Source of the DNA: Betaproteobacteria bacterium | Lineage (GTDB): Bacteria > Pseudomonadota > Gammaproteobacteria > Burkholderiales > Nitrosomonadaceae | DNA: 6,149 nucleotides | Assembly (NCBI GenBank): GCA_022601315.1 | Contig: JAHZIU010000118.1 | Span: forward strand, 1 to 6,149 | Direction: 5' to 3' | Part shown: piece after piece, positions 1-6,149 of the stretch | Layout of the letters: each line of letters opens with the position of its first letter | Position numbering within the stretch: position 1 is the stretch's first letter | Notes under the pieces: generated by a model | Database searches by the model: none | Told to the model about the DNA's origin: nothing | Seen by the model: only the letters and a program-made list of their open reading frames with translations | Made by a program: the position numbers and the translations under genes

Positions 1-2511
1 CTCGGAAATTGTATTACTATTAACATGCTTGTGATCAGGCTCGGGTACAGCTTCACTTTGTTGATCCTTAGGCAACGGATTTGTTCTACTAGCAAAGACC
101 TTGTCTGTCACCAAACTACTTTTCCGGTTGGTTAATAGTGGCGATATTAACTGCGCATCATTGTATCGACTCAAACCAAGCAGAATACCGATTTTTTTAT
201 GTACCCCCGGACTATTCTCAGTTTGCATCGATTCTTCAGTATTCAATGAAGGTTTCAAATAATCCAGGCCCTTCGCCCTATCTCGACTGATTTCTTTAAT
301 ACATTTTAAAAAATTTATTTTATTCTCAATGATCCAGGCATTGGTATCTGCTTTGTGATATTGATTAAAGCGTTGTAAAGATTTTTGTGCAAATTGCTCG
401 CCATGAATCGCCAATAACGTATCCAGTACCCGACTTCTACGATCTCCATAGTCATCGTAGTGAGCAAGAATATCCGCAATTAACGGCTGCACCTGGGCTT
501 TCTCTCCCACATAAAGTGCTTCAATATCGGGAATATTGTTGTTATCCAAAAATTGTGAAAAGTAGGATTGTTTAAGCGCGTCATCCAAAGAAAATAAGCT
601 TGGAATCTCTTGAAGGTTTTTCAAATAATTGGCCATCAACTGCTCATATGGATACAGATAGGCCTTTAACTGCTTTGCTTTAGCTTTAATTTCGTTTGGC
701 TTTGAGCGCGGAATGCCATATTTATTAATGCCATAAATGGCTGGAAAATGATTCTGAATGGAATAATAATTCTGCAATTCACGCTGTTGACCGCTAGGGA
801 GCTGGATATACTTGGCCCATGATTGCGAGTTACTTCTAAATGCGTGATATTCGAATATTAATTTCTGTAGTTCGAGTTTTGTTTCTTCGAGCAATGCGCG
901 ATCCCTTTGCGCTTCGGAAACATCAAATTCAATGCTTTTTGGTGCACTTCCAGATTTGACATTCTGTGGAAACAACAAATGTAGCATTTGCATTGGTTTG
1001 CCAGGATGCGGAAAACATAAGCCAGGGACTTCGCATAGAGAAAGCGCATAAGTAATGTTCATGTGCTTTTGATTATCCTGATCCATCAGACTCAGGTTAT
1101 GAACCTGACTAACACCTTCAATCTGGCTAATTAATGTAATGAGATCAACCACACTCAGTGTGTTTTGTGAGGACTCAAAATGCTTATCACTAATAAATCC
1201 GTGCGTTGTTAACGGGCCTGTGAATGCCTGTTCATAGCTATTCTCATGGGAGAACACCGTTTCATAACGATCAATCTGGATGCTTGATGAAATATATTGG
1301 ATGCATTTAAAGAAAATTTCAGCATAAATTTGTGCCTGGCTTTGTGAAGAATAAATCTCAATTTCCCCAACCAGAAAATAAGGCTTTGTTTTGATGACCT
1401 GAACATTATGAATGTCTTCACAAAGGTTACGCCGACTGGAGAAAACAGAAATAACCTTCTGTTTTAAAAGTTCCGCTCTCTGATTTTTTGTTGCAGATTC
1501 AATAACGTTGTCAGATACCAACAAATCATCACTCACAGCCTTCAAGTCCCTATCCTGAGCATGCAAAATTGTTTGCAATTTTGCAAATGGTGATTCAAGT
1601 TTGGGTAACAACTTACTGAGGATGGGTCCTAAGTCTTTTGTTTTGGATATAGCAACCGTTAATTGGATACGTATTTGATCCAATTGTGTAATAAATGTTG
1701 GATTACTGAATGTTTTTTCCAGATTCGACAAAATACTGTCTAAACTGGAAATTAAGGCGGGCGTCTGCTGCGAAGTAACTAATAGTGACCAGATATAATC
1801 CAGTTTGCCTCGTATATTATCCATATGAGACAGGATATTATCCAATAACGCTAAAACATTGGCACCCTGACCAATAAGCGGTCCAAACTCATGCATTGAT
1901 GCGCCATATTCACGACTACACCACTTTTTCAGAAGGTGATGTTTCGCATCCAGACGATTGCCGATTTGATCAATTGTTATGCGCACTTCCCCTAACATAT
2001 TGTTCAACTCGTTTAGTTTACCGCCTATTTCACTTAAGCTTTCACTTTTATCAAATGTCTCAGCATGTGTTTGGAACAACAAATCATCATCAATTTGTAC
2101 AAAGACCGTGTATAAGGAAGTAAATGCGGCATCATTTACTGACGTTTTCTTAAACCAGATATTGGTAATTTCCGGAATCGCGTCATAGATTACCTTTTCA
2201 TAGTCCGACTTGGTAACCGGCGAGCTGGGTAGAATGTCTTGCGGAGAAAATAAAGCGTGCCTTTCATAATCAATTGACCCCGTTTCATCGGTCAGATAAT
2301 CGGCAACTTCAAAGCCAGATCGATAAGATAGGTCTGTTAACCCATAACAGGCTTGTTCCAATACTGTCACACCTGGGTCATGCAAATTGTAGTCTGTCCA
2401 GGTATCGCCGCACAAATCCTGCACATAACCAATTCCTTCTTTTCTTAAGGTATCAAAATCCAGCTCATCTGGGTCTGACTGGTTTCTTTTAATTTGTTCA
2501 AAGGTTGACAT
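1..2511 (-). CDS. Large baseplate wedge-type protein of a contractile injection system (Afp12/gp6-gp7-like), C-terminus off the left edge
   Basis: Translating the minus strand from the ATG at 2511-2509 gives 837 codons with no stop down to base 1, so the gene continues beyond the window. Residues 37-64 hold the wedge-like signature TWTDYNLHDPGVTVLEQ followed by YGLTDLSYR. PVTKSDYEKVI (98-108) follows, then a helical insert at about 145-350. Conserved-looking blocks resume with RRNLCEDI (360-367), EIEIY (383-387), AEIFF (397-401), FTGPLTTHGFI (430-440), DLITLISQIEGVSQV (456-470), HFPAIYGINKYGI (588-600), KAKQLKAYLYPYEQLMANYL (611-630) and RRSRVLDTLLAIHGEQF (691-707). From memory these blocks, in this order, mark large gp6/gp7-like baseplate proteins of eCIS and related tails. 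That family has a further C-terminal part, presumably off the edge. No signal peptide or membrane segment is seen, so assembly in the cytoplasm is inferred. The start overlaps the preceding gene by 14 bases. The only possible ribosome site is a weak AAGG 12 bases upstream, so translational coupling is likely. It could be either wedge partner; the family call is firmer than the exact equivalent. Confidence 0.82.
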   Translation of the reverse strand, partial: MSTFEQIKRNQSDPDELDFDTLRKEGIGYVQDLCGDTWTDYNLHDPGVTVLEQACYGLTDLSYRSGFEVADYLTDETGSIDYERHALFSPQDILPSSPVTKSDYEKVIYDAIPEITNIWFKKTSVNDAAFTSLYTVFVQIDDDLLFQTHAETFDKSESLSEIGGKLNELNNMLGEVRITIDQIGNRLDAKHHLLKKWCSREYGASMHEFGPLIGQGANVLALLDNILSHMDNIRGKLDYIWSLLVTSQQTPALISSLDSILSNLEKTFSNPTFITQLDQIRIQLTVAISKTKDLGPILSKLLPKLESPFAKLQTILHAQDRDLKAVSDDLLVSDNVIESATKNQRAELLKQKVISVFSSRRNLCEDIHNVQVIKTKPYFLVGEIEIYSSQSQAQIYAEIFFKCIQYISSSIQIDRYETVFSHENSYEQAFTGPLTTHGFISDKHFESSQNTLSVVDLITLISQIEGVSQVHNLSLMDQDNQKHMNITYALSLCEVPGLCFPHPGKPMQMLHLLFPQNVKSGSAPKSIEFDVSEAQRDRALLEETKLELQKLIFEYHAFRSNSQSWAKYIQLPSGQQRELQNYYSIQNHFPAIYGINKYGIPRSKPNEIKAKAKQLKAYLYPYEQLMANYLKNLQEIPSLFSLDDALKQSYFSQFLDNNNIPDIEALYVGEKAQVQPLIADILAHYDDYGDRRSRVLDTLLAIHGEQFAQKSLQRFNQYHKADTNAWIIENKINFLKCIKEISRDRAKGLDYLKPSLNTEESMQTENSPGVHKKIGILLGLSRYNDAQLISPLLTNRKSSLVTDKVFASRTNPLPKDQQSEAVPEPDHKHVNSNTISE
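1562..1585. repeat. Perfect 10-base inverted repeat with 4-base loop, inside a coding region
   Basis: The plus strand reads TGCAAAATTG, then loop TTTG, then CAATTTTGCA, a perfect 10-base stem. It lies at about residues 309-317 of the left wedge protein, within the helical insert. No T-run follows on either strand, so it does not look like an intrinsic terminator. A chance or mRNA-structure role is possible. Confidence 0.55.
2498..2511 (-). other. 14-base gene overlap (110-residue gene end / second wedge gene start)
   Basis: The ATG of the left wedge gene lies inside the final codons of the 110-residue gene (…EYVNL-stop), which ends in TGA at 2500-2498. No strong ribosome site precedes the ATG. 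A GC-rich palindrome sits in that place, so coupled initiation is the simplest reading. Confidence 0.75.
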
Positions 2512-2830
2512 ACTCGGCGGCCGCCTTGCTTGTATCCTGGGCATTCAATTGATCATGAATTTGTTTGTTTAGATTAGCCAACAAAACATGCACACGATTG
2601 TAGGAAATTTCACCCAAGGCTTTTATAGTCAACGCCATGTCTTTTTCAGTAAAAAGAAATTTCTGTCGCTGGTTTTCAGTGCCATTATCCGCAAAAGATT
2701 CATTCGCCTGTTGATTCAATTGACCGATTAATTCAAACACTGTTTTAAATGGAAGTTCAGCCAGTGCTTCCAACAATAAGTTTCCTTCCTCAAGCGTCAA
2801 CTGAATAGATAGAATTCGTTCAGACGTCAT
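2498..2830 (-). CDS. 110-residue helical protein with an internal duplication, baseplate-operon accessory
   Basis: This complete small gene runs from ATG 2830-2828 to TGA 2500-2498. I do not recognise a named family. The protein consists of two copies of one motif of about 35 residues. Copy A (about 8-45) contains LTLEEGNLLLEALAELPF and then VFELIGQLNQQ. Copy B (about 57-94) contains FTEKDMALTIKALGEISY and then VHVLLANLNKQ. At a fixed offset of 49 residues I count about 10 identities over 33 positions, with most others conservative. Each copy looks like a helix, a short turn at 'LPF/ISY', then an amphipathic helix ending in LN.Q. A polar linker (about 46-56) separates them. There is no signal peptide or membrane segment. 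It overlaps the upstream gene by 4 bases (ATGA) and the downstream wedge gene by 14, so it should be made in step with baseplate components. A small structural adaptor or assembly factor is an inference; no enzyme motif is visible. Confidence 0.85.
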   Translation of the reverse strand: MTSERILSIQLTLEEGNLLLEALAELPFKTVFELIGQLNQQANESFADNGTENQRQKFLFTEKDMALTIKALGEISYNRVHVLLANLNKQIHDQLNAQDTSKAAAEYVNL

Positions 2831-3663
2831 GTTGATTTTTTCTTTCCAACTTTTGGCGGTGGCACCGGTTCTCTGGTCGGTTCTATTTCACTCTCCATCA
2901 TTGCAATATCATGCCATAACCTTGTCATATGATATTTGATCCATACATTTTCACCATAAGATGACTCTGCCCGAAGTTGTAATCTGTATTCAAAATTATC
3001 TTTATTCGGACCGGCTTCCCAGCGTAACTCTAAGCGGTTACATTTCGAACCATAGTGCGCTTGGTGATAAGAGATATTATTCTTTGAATTGTAAGTACTC
3101 AATGCAAACGCATGCATTAATGCAAATTTACCATCGGCATCACGACCACCCACACCCGCAACAACTTCAAACGCCTGACAACCGGTCAACGTTTCAGTAA
3201 TGTCATACCAGGCGCCATCTGCTGGCACGGCAAATTCACCGGCACTCCCAACCCGCCCAGAGGACGCAATGGTTCCGGCAACGTCCAACTCATATTGCGG
3301 GTTATCTTTATTGATACCCACACCCATCTTGGGCGCATCACTCAAATCGTTGGTATTATCGACAACATCAATACTGCGCAAAGTCAGAACATGTGGGTTT
3401 AATTGGTTACCAAAACTTAGATTTGTGGTCGCTTTGTCTAAATTAACAAACCACATCGAACTCAACGTCGCCATGTTTTGATAAAAACTCATCAACTTCC
3501 CATTGCCCAGTTGAGCAATTTTAAAACCATCTTCAATAGTCTTCTCAAACCCATCATCAATTAAGTTCAATGACGAATCGATTAAATCCGCAAATGCATC
3601 TTCCGATGGCATTTTGCCATTCTTGAACTTGGCCTCTAGTGTTTTTCTATTTTTTCTCGCCAT
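2827..3663 (-). CDS. Fibre-like / baseplate-decorating protein with a tail-fibre motif and a beta-rich C-terminal domain
   Basis: This complete gene of 278 residues runs from ATG 3663-3661 to TGA 2829-2827. The N-terminal part (about 1-60) is basic, then helical: KFKNGKMPSEDAFADLIDSS, then a DDGFEKTIEDGFKI stretch and GKLMSFY. It resembles the attachment region of phage-tail-associated proteins. Residues 91-100 (HVLTLRSIDV) and 113-131 (MGVGINKDNPQYELDVAGT) match the 'VLTL...VGIGT.NP...LDV.G' pattern common in trimeric tail fibres, often near the end of the shaft. A short SSGRVG linker leads to a compact domain (about 145-251) beginning VPADGAWYDITETLTGCQAF and ending YHMTRLWHD. It is rich in alternating, strand-like segments and is a candidate glycan- or receptor-binding, or structural, head. 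The last 25 residues are a Pro/Lys-rich tail. No S74 chaperone module is seen. A fibre or baseplate-surface role is inferred from the motif and neighbours. It overlaps the upstream wedge gene by 28 bases and the downstream gene by 4. Confidence 0.82.
   Translation of the reverse strand: MARKNRKTLEAKFKNGKMPSEDAFADLIDSSLNLIDDGFEKTIEDGFKIAQLGNGKLMSFYQNMATLSSMWFVNLDKATTNLSFGNQLNPHVLTLRSIDVVDNTNDLSDAPKMGVGINKDNPQYELDVAGTIASSGRVGSAGEFAVPADGAWYDITETLTGCQAFEVVAGVGGRDADGKFALMHAFALSTYNSKNNISYHQAHYGSKCNRLELRWEAGPNKDNFEYRLQLRAESSYGENVWIKYHMTRLWHDIAMMESEIEPTREPVPPPKVGKKKST
2842..2847 (-). promoter_or_regulatory. Possible ribosome binding site for the 110-residue gene
   Basis: GGAAAG on the minus strand ends 11 bases before the ATG at 2830, within the last codons of the fibre-like gene. 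The spacing is slightly long. Together with the 4-base ATGA stop/start overlap it supports this ATG as the start. Confidence 0.4.
3636..3663 (-). other. 28-base gene overlap (wedge gene end / fibre-like gene start)
   Basis: The last codons of the wedge gene, encoding WREKIEKH and stop, are read in another frame as the first nine codons of the fibre-like gene, MARKNRKTL. The A-rich stretch gives Lys/Arg-rich peptides in both frames. The overlap implies that ribosomes finishing the wedge gene can reinitiate just upstream, coupling the two products. Confidence 0.85.
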
Positions 3664-6149
3664 TTCTCTTCAGACACTATAAAAGTACTACCAATCTCAA
3701 GTTCACCAACACCGGTGATTTCGGGTTCAATCAAGTCAAAACTGTCGTCAACTTCAATAAAATGCTGTTTGATCGGCGACAAAATACTCCAAGGATACTT
3801 AGGCAAAACTTCGTTGAATTCAGTATCAGTATTAAATTGAGCAGCGCTATCAAACAAATCAAAACAATCATCATGATCCGGAGCAATACGCAGTATGGAA
3901 AAGTTTGTTACCCGATCAATGAAATCCAGCTGCTGAATATAGGATTCAATATCATGTTCACTAATCGTCCAGCCAAAATGTTTGGCATAACCAATCGTAT
4001 CATTCCACGGAGACAAAAAGTCAGAAATAGCCTGATTTAGTCGATTGATATACAGTCCACTATTGGCTACTTTTTTAAGTTTAACCGTACAGCGTATTTG
4101 TATCACTTCATACACTGGGTTTCTGACATGTAGGGTCACAAATGGCGGTGCCAAATTACTAATAAACGCTTTCACCTCATTGACTAAATGACCATTCAAC
4201 AAGGGTTTTTTAATATTTTGTGTTTCCTGGGTTAAATATGGAATCACCACAATAAGTAGATGACCCGGACTCAGGAAATTTTCAGCGCCGGGATCAGGCG
4301 ACATATTAGGAAAGCATTTAACTTTATAGACTTGCGGAAATTGCTCAAGAATCAACAGTTCATAGTCCTCAGCCAACAACGCGCGTTTTTTATGCCGTAA
4401 TCGCTCACTGACTCTAATTCGTAAATGCACACGATCCTCTGTTGGCCGACCACCAAAAGAGGATTGTACTTGTCGAATATTATCTAGGCCGGGTATTGAC
4501 TGTCTGGCCTGTGTAATACGCCCTGACGGTATTTCATTAAAGCATTCAGAAGTAGGTTGCGTATCAATAGAGCGAACCACTTTAACGGCATGCGCATAAA
4601 CTGAAAAAATGCTACAAAATTTTTCCAGTTCATGCTCTGCAGATACTCTTAGCCAAAATAACCCGCCGGGCATAATTGTATTACTTGAAGTAATATCATC
4701 AGGAATATCCAATGTAACAATACCGGAAGTCATAAACCCTTGCGTAGAATCAGAAATAACTTGTTTTTTATTTAACGCAACCCATTCGTCCGCAGACAGA
4801 TAATACCAACGAAGCGCTTCCAGATGAATGCGCTCAATGGGCAATGAGTTCTCTCGCAAGTGAAAATATAAAGTAATAAGTTGTCCTTCTGTCATCCCTT
4901 CCAGGCCAATCAGCATATTGCCAGAATATTGATATTGTGGGAGAAAATAAAATCGCTGATCAGCTTCCAGTACAGAATCTTTCCAACCCATTGGATGGAG
5001 ATGAATTAATTTCTCTTGCATCAGTGGCAAACAATTCAATTCTTCATGGCCGACAGTCACCTTTACAGATGCTTTATAATTCGCCGAAATAGAATCTATC
5101 ATCGGTGTATAAGGCGCATTGGGCAATTCTTTAATCATTTGTGGGATTTTCTGTCGGGCATTATGCGTCAGAACCTGAGCCAGCTCATTGGGATAATCCT
5201 TATGACCGAATGCGCCGACAGGTGCTGTCAGCGTAAATTTGAAAAACCCTTTGTTTGACGATGGCGTATAACGATAATTCATCACTTGATTACGATAATC
5301 CAGCGGTGTCCAATAGGCCATCACAGAATCGCATGATAAGAACCCAGCATCACTCAGTACGTCTCCCGCAGCTTGATCAGGTTTAAACTTAAATAACGCA
5401 CTACTTGCAATCGCTTTAGGGTTTTCCGGCTGCCATTTTCCATCGACTAACACAGTTGTACTGACTTGAAAGTCCATACTTTCAACAGGCTCATTGTAGC
5501 CTTGGTAGTAAGATCTGAATCCACCAATACCTGCCGGCAACCCGCCCCATTTAATGTCAACATTAAAGTGGGTTAGTTGTTTTCCTGCGGCTTCTTCACA
5601 ACCAACAATTAAATATGAACCAATTTCGGGAATGGGGCCAAATGGTGTAAACGGCGCCTGCGATGACAATTGCCCGACATTGTTATGCAACACAAGTGTT
5701 CGACAACCTTCGACATCAACTTCTATTTGAGCCCATGCCAGTTCCAATTTACTAAGAATGCCATAGGGATACAAGTAGCCTTTAGGATTAATCACAAATT
5801 TTATAACAGGTAATTCCGTTTCATATTGCTCGCCATGAACCCCACTATCATAAGGTGTTATTGGCGGTGTATCGGCCGACAGAGAGAAAGTAACGGTTAA
5901 ACTGTTTTGTTCGAGTTGACTATCAACCCCTGAGTATGAGGGCAAATACTCTGGCACATCTAACCAGCCTTCCTCGGTTGAAAGACTGACGATAAAAATA
6001 TTCCTAAATACTTTAAAAAAAGTATCTTGTTCGACAGCTGACGTCACAGATCCGCTGTTCTTGGAAGGCGCCAAAGCAATGGCGATCTGCTTAATCCAAT
6101 CCTCCAGTGTCTGTTTCTTTTGTCCAGAACCATCCACTAAATCATTAAA
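3636..6149 (-). CDS. Baseplate J / gp6-like wedge protein of a contractile injection system, start probably off the right edge
   Basis: The frame is open from the right edge to TAG at 3638-3636. The first possible start inside is GTG at 6137-6135 (833 residues), but four more in-frame codons (F-N-D-L) run to the edge and no ribosome site precedes the GTG. Numbering from that GTG, recognisable blocks are IVSLSTEEGWL (49-59), YDSGVHGEQYETELPVIKFV (96-115), APFTPFGPIPEIGSYLIVG (161-179), LIHLHPMGW (377-385), a beta domain with RWYYLSADEWVAL (443-455) and GGLFWLRVSAEHE (491-503), ALLAEDYELLILEQFPQVYKVKC (split over 586-608), HVRNPVYEVIQIRCTVKLK (670-688), the J-like end ISDFLSPWNDT (704-714), FGWTISEHDIESYI (721-734), and a tail with KYPWSIL (780-786) and GVGELEIGSTFIVS (809-822). 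From memory this order fits large eCIS baseplate proteins that carry several hundred more N-terminal residues. The likely role is a wedge subunit linking hub to sheath and fibres. The 3' end overlaps the fibre-like gene by 28 bases. Which of the Afp11 or Afp12 types it equals is unsettled. Confidence 0.83.
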   Translation of the reverse strand, partial: FNDLVDGSGQKKQTLEDWIKQIAIALAPSKNSGSVTSAVEQDTFFKVFRNIFIVSLSTEEGWLDVPEYLPSYSGVDSQLEQNSLTVTFSLSADTPPITPYDSGVHGEQYETELPVIKFVINPKGYLYPYGILSKLELAWAQIEVDVEGCRTLVLHNNVGQLSSQAPFTPFGPIPEIGSYLIVGCEEAAGKQLTHFNVDIKWGGLPAGIGGFRSYYQGYNEPVESMDFQVSTTVLVDGKWQPENPKAIASSALFKFKPDQAAGDVLSDAGFLSCDSVMAYWTPLDYRNQVMNYRYTPSSNKGFFKFTLTAPVGAFGHKDYPNELAQVLTHNARQKIPQMIKELPNAPYTPMIDSISANYKASVKVTVGHEELNCLPLMQEKLIHLHPMGWKDSVLEADQRFYFLPQYQYSGNMLIGLEGMTEGQLITLYFHLRENSLPIERIHLEALRWYYLSADEWVALNKKQVISDSTQGFMTSGIVTLDIPDDITSSNTIMPGGLFWLRVSAEHELEKFCSIFSVYAHAVKVVRSIDTQPTSECFNEIPSGRITQARQSIPGLDNIRQVQSSFGGRPTEDRVHLRIRVSERLRHKKRALLAEDYELLILEQFPQVYKVKCFPNMSPDPGAENFLSPGHLLIVVIPYLTQETQNIKKPLLNGHLVNEVKAFISNLAPPFVTLHVRNPVYEVIQIRCTVKLKKVANSGLYINRLNQAISDFLSPWNDTIGYAKHFGWTISEHDIESYIQQLDFIDRVTNFSILRIAPDHDDCFDLFDSAAQFNTDTEFNEVLPKYPWSILSPIKQHFIEVDDSFDLIEPEITGVGELEIGSTFIVSEEKWREKIEKH
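3666..3671 (-). promoter_or_regulatory. Possible ribosome binding site for the fibre-like gene
   Basis: On the minus strand GAAGAG lies two bases before the ATG at 3663, inside the end of the wedge gene. The purine match is fair, but the spacing is shorter than usual, so translation probably relies partly on coupling to the upstream gene. Confidence 0.4.
5546..5572. repeat. 11-base imperfect inverted repeat inside the right wedge gene
   Basis: The arms CCCA-TTTAATG and CATTAAA-G-TGGG flank a TCAA loop, giving an 11-pair stem with one bulged base. It falls within codons of about residues 189-198 of the right wedge protein. There is no T-run after the stem, so a terminator is unlikely. Confidence 0.45.

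Noticed and set aside
858..1421. Minus-strand frames of 63 and 70 codons
   Set aside because: They are in a different frame from the long open frame that carries the conserved blocks here, so they are alternative-frame shadows.
1896..2492. Several plus-strand frames of 69-75 codons
   Set aside because: They lie opposite the left wedge gene, whose protein motifs run continuously through this region. No family resemblance or convincing ribosome sites.
2516..2525. GC-rich palindrome GGCGGCCGCC just upstream of the left wedge gene start
   Set aside because: It stands out in AT-rich DNA but is short, lies in codons of the 110-residue gene, and is not repeated elsewhere. No operator or recombination role can be supported.
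2961..3481. Plus-strand frames of 79 and 93 codons
   Set aside because: Antisense to the fibre-like gene, with no domain or conserved pattern.
3639..4040. 133-codon plus-strand frame opposite the end of the right wedge gene
   Set aside because: It lies fully antisense to a motif-rich gene, has no recognisable domain, and its composition is what a shadow frame would give.
1..6149. Promoters, intrinsic terminators, tRNA genes, insertion sequences, CRISPR arrays
   Set aside because: There is no intergenic space in the window, and I saw no stem plus T-run, no cloverleaf, no terminal repeats with a transposase and no regularly spaced repeats.
1..6149. Ordinary prophage or type VI secretion locus
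   Set aside because: The large wedge proteins with the listed blocks fit eCIS-type particles better than T6SS TssF/TssG/TssK, and no phage head, lysis or packaging gene is visible. A tailocin or prophage relative cannot be fully excluded from this fragment.

Overview
This window is one gene-dense stretch read entirely on the minus strand (right to left). It holds four overlapping genes and no intergenic DNA. I read it as the baseplate part of a contractile injection system cluster of the extracellular, phage-tail-like type (eCIS: the group containing Afp, PVC and MAC particles). The assignment rests on protein motifs recognised from memory, because no database search was possible. Sampled G+C is about 40-42%. 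A Gram-negative host, possibly a gammaproteobacterium, fits the style of the proteins, but nothing in the window fixes the taxon.

In order of transcription: (1) 6149-3636, a large baseplate wedge protein of the gp6 / baseplate-J-like class. It is complete at its C-terminus, but its frame stays open to the right edge, so the true start is probably outside the window. (2) 3663-2827, a 278-residue fibre-like protein with a short N-terminal region, a tail-fibre 'VGI..NP.YELDVAG' motif and a compact beta-rich C-terminal domain. (3) 2830-2498, a 110-residue helical protein built from two copies of one motif. (4) 2511-1, a second very large wedge-type protein (gp6/gp7 or Afp12-like). Its frame is open without a stop for 837 codons to the left edge, so its C-terminus is missing. 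This fourth gene is easily overlooked because its stop codon lies outside the window.

Consecutive genes overlap by 28, 4 and 14 bases, which points to a single polycistronic mRNA with translational coupling and fixed stoichiometry. The likely job of the set is to build the hexagonal baseplate: the two large proteins as wedge subunits, and the two small ones as accessory, decorating or fibre-attachment parts. Sheath, tube, spike, PAAR tip, tape measure, AAA+ ATPase and cargo genes are not present and would be expected in the flanks.

The most unusual points are the placement of the fibre-like and duplicated small proteins between the two wedge genes, the roughly 200-residue helical insertion in the second wedge protein, and the internal duplication in the 110-residue protein. 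No promoter, terminator, RNA gene, mobile element or CRISPR was seen. Plus-strand reading frames are shadows of these genes.
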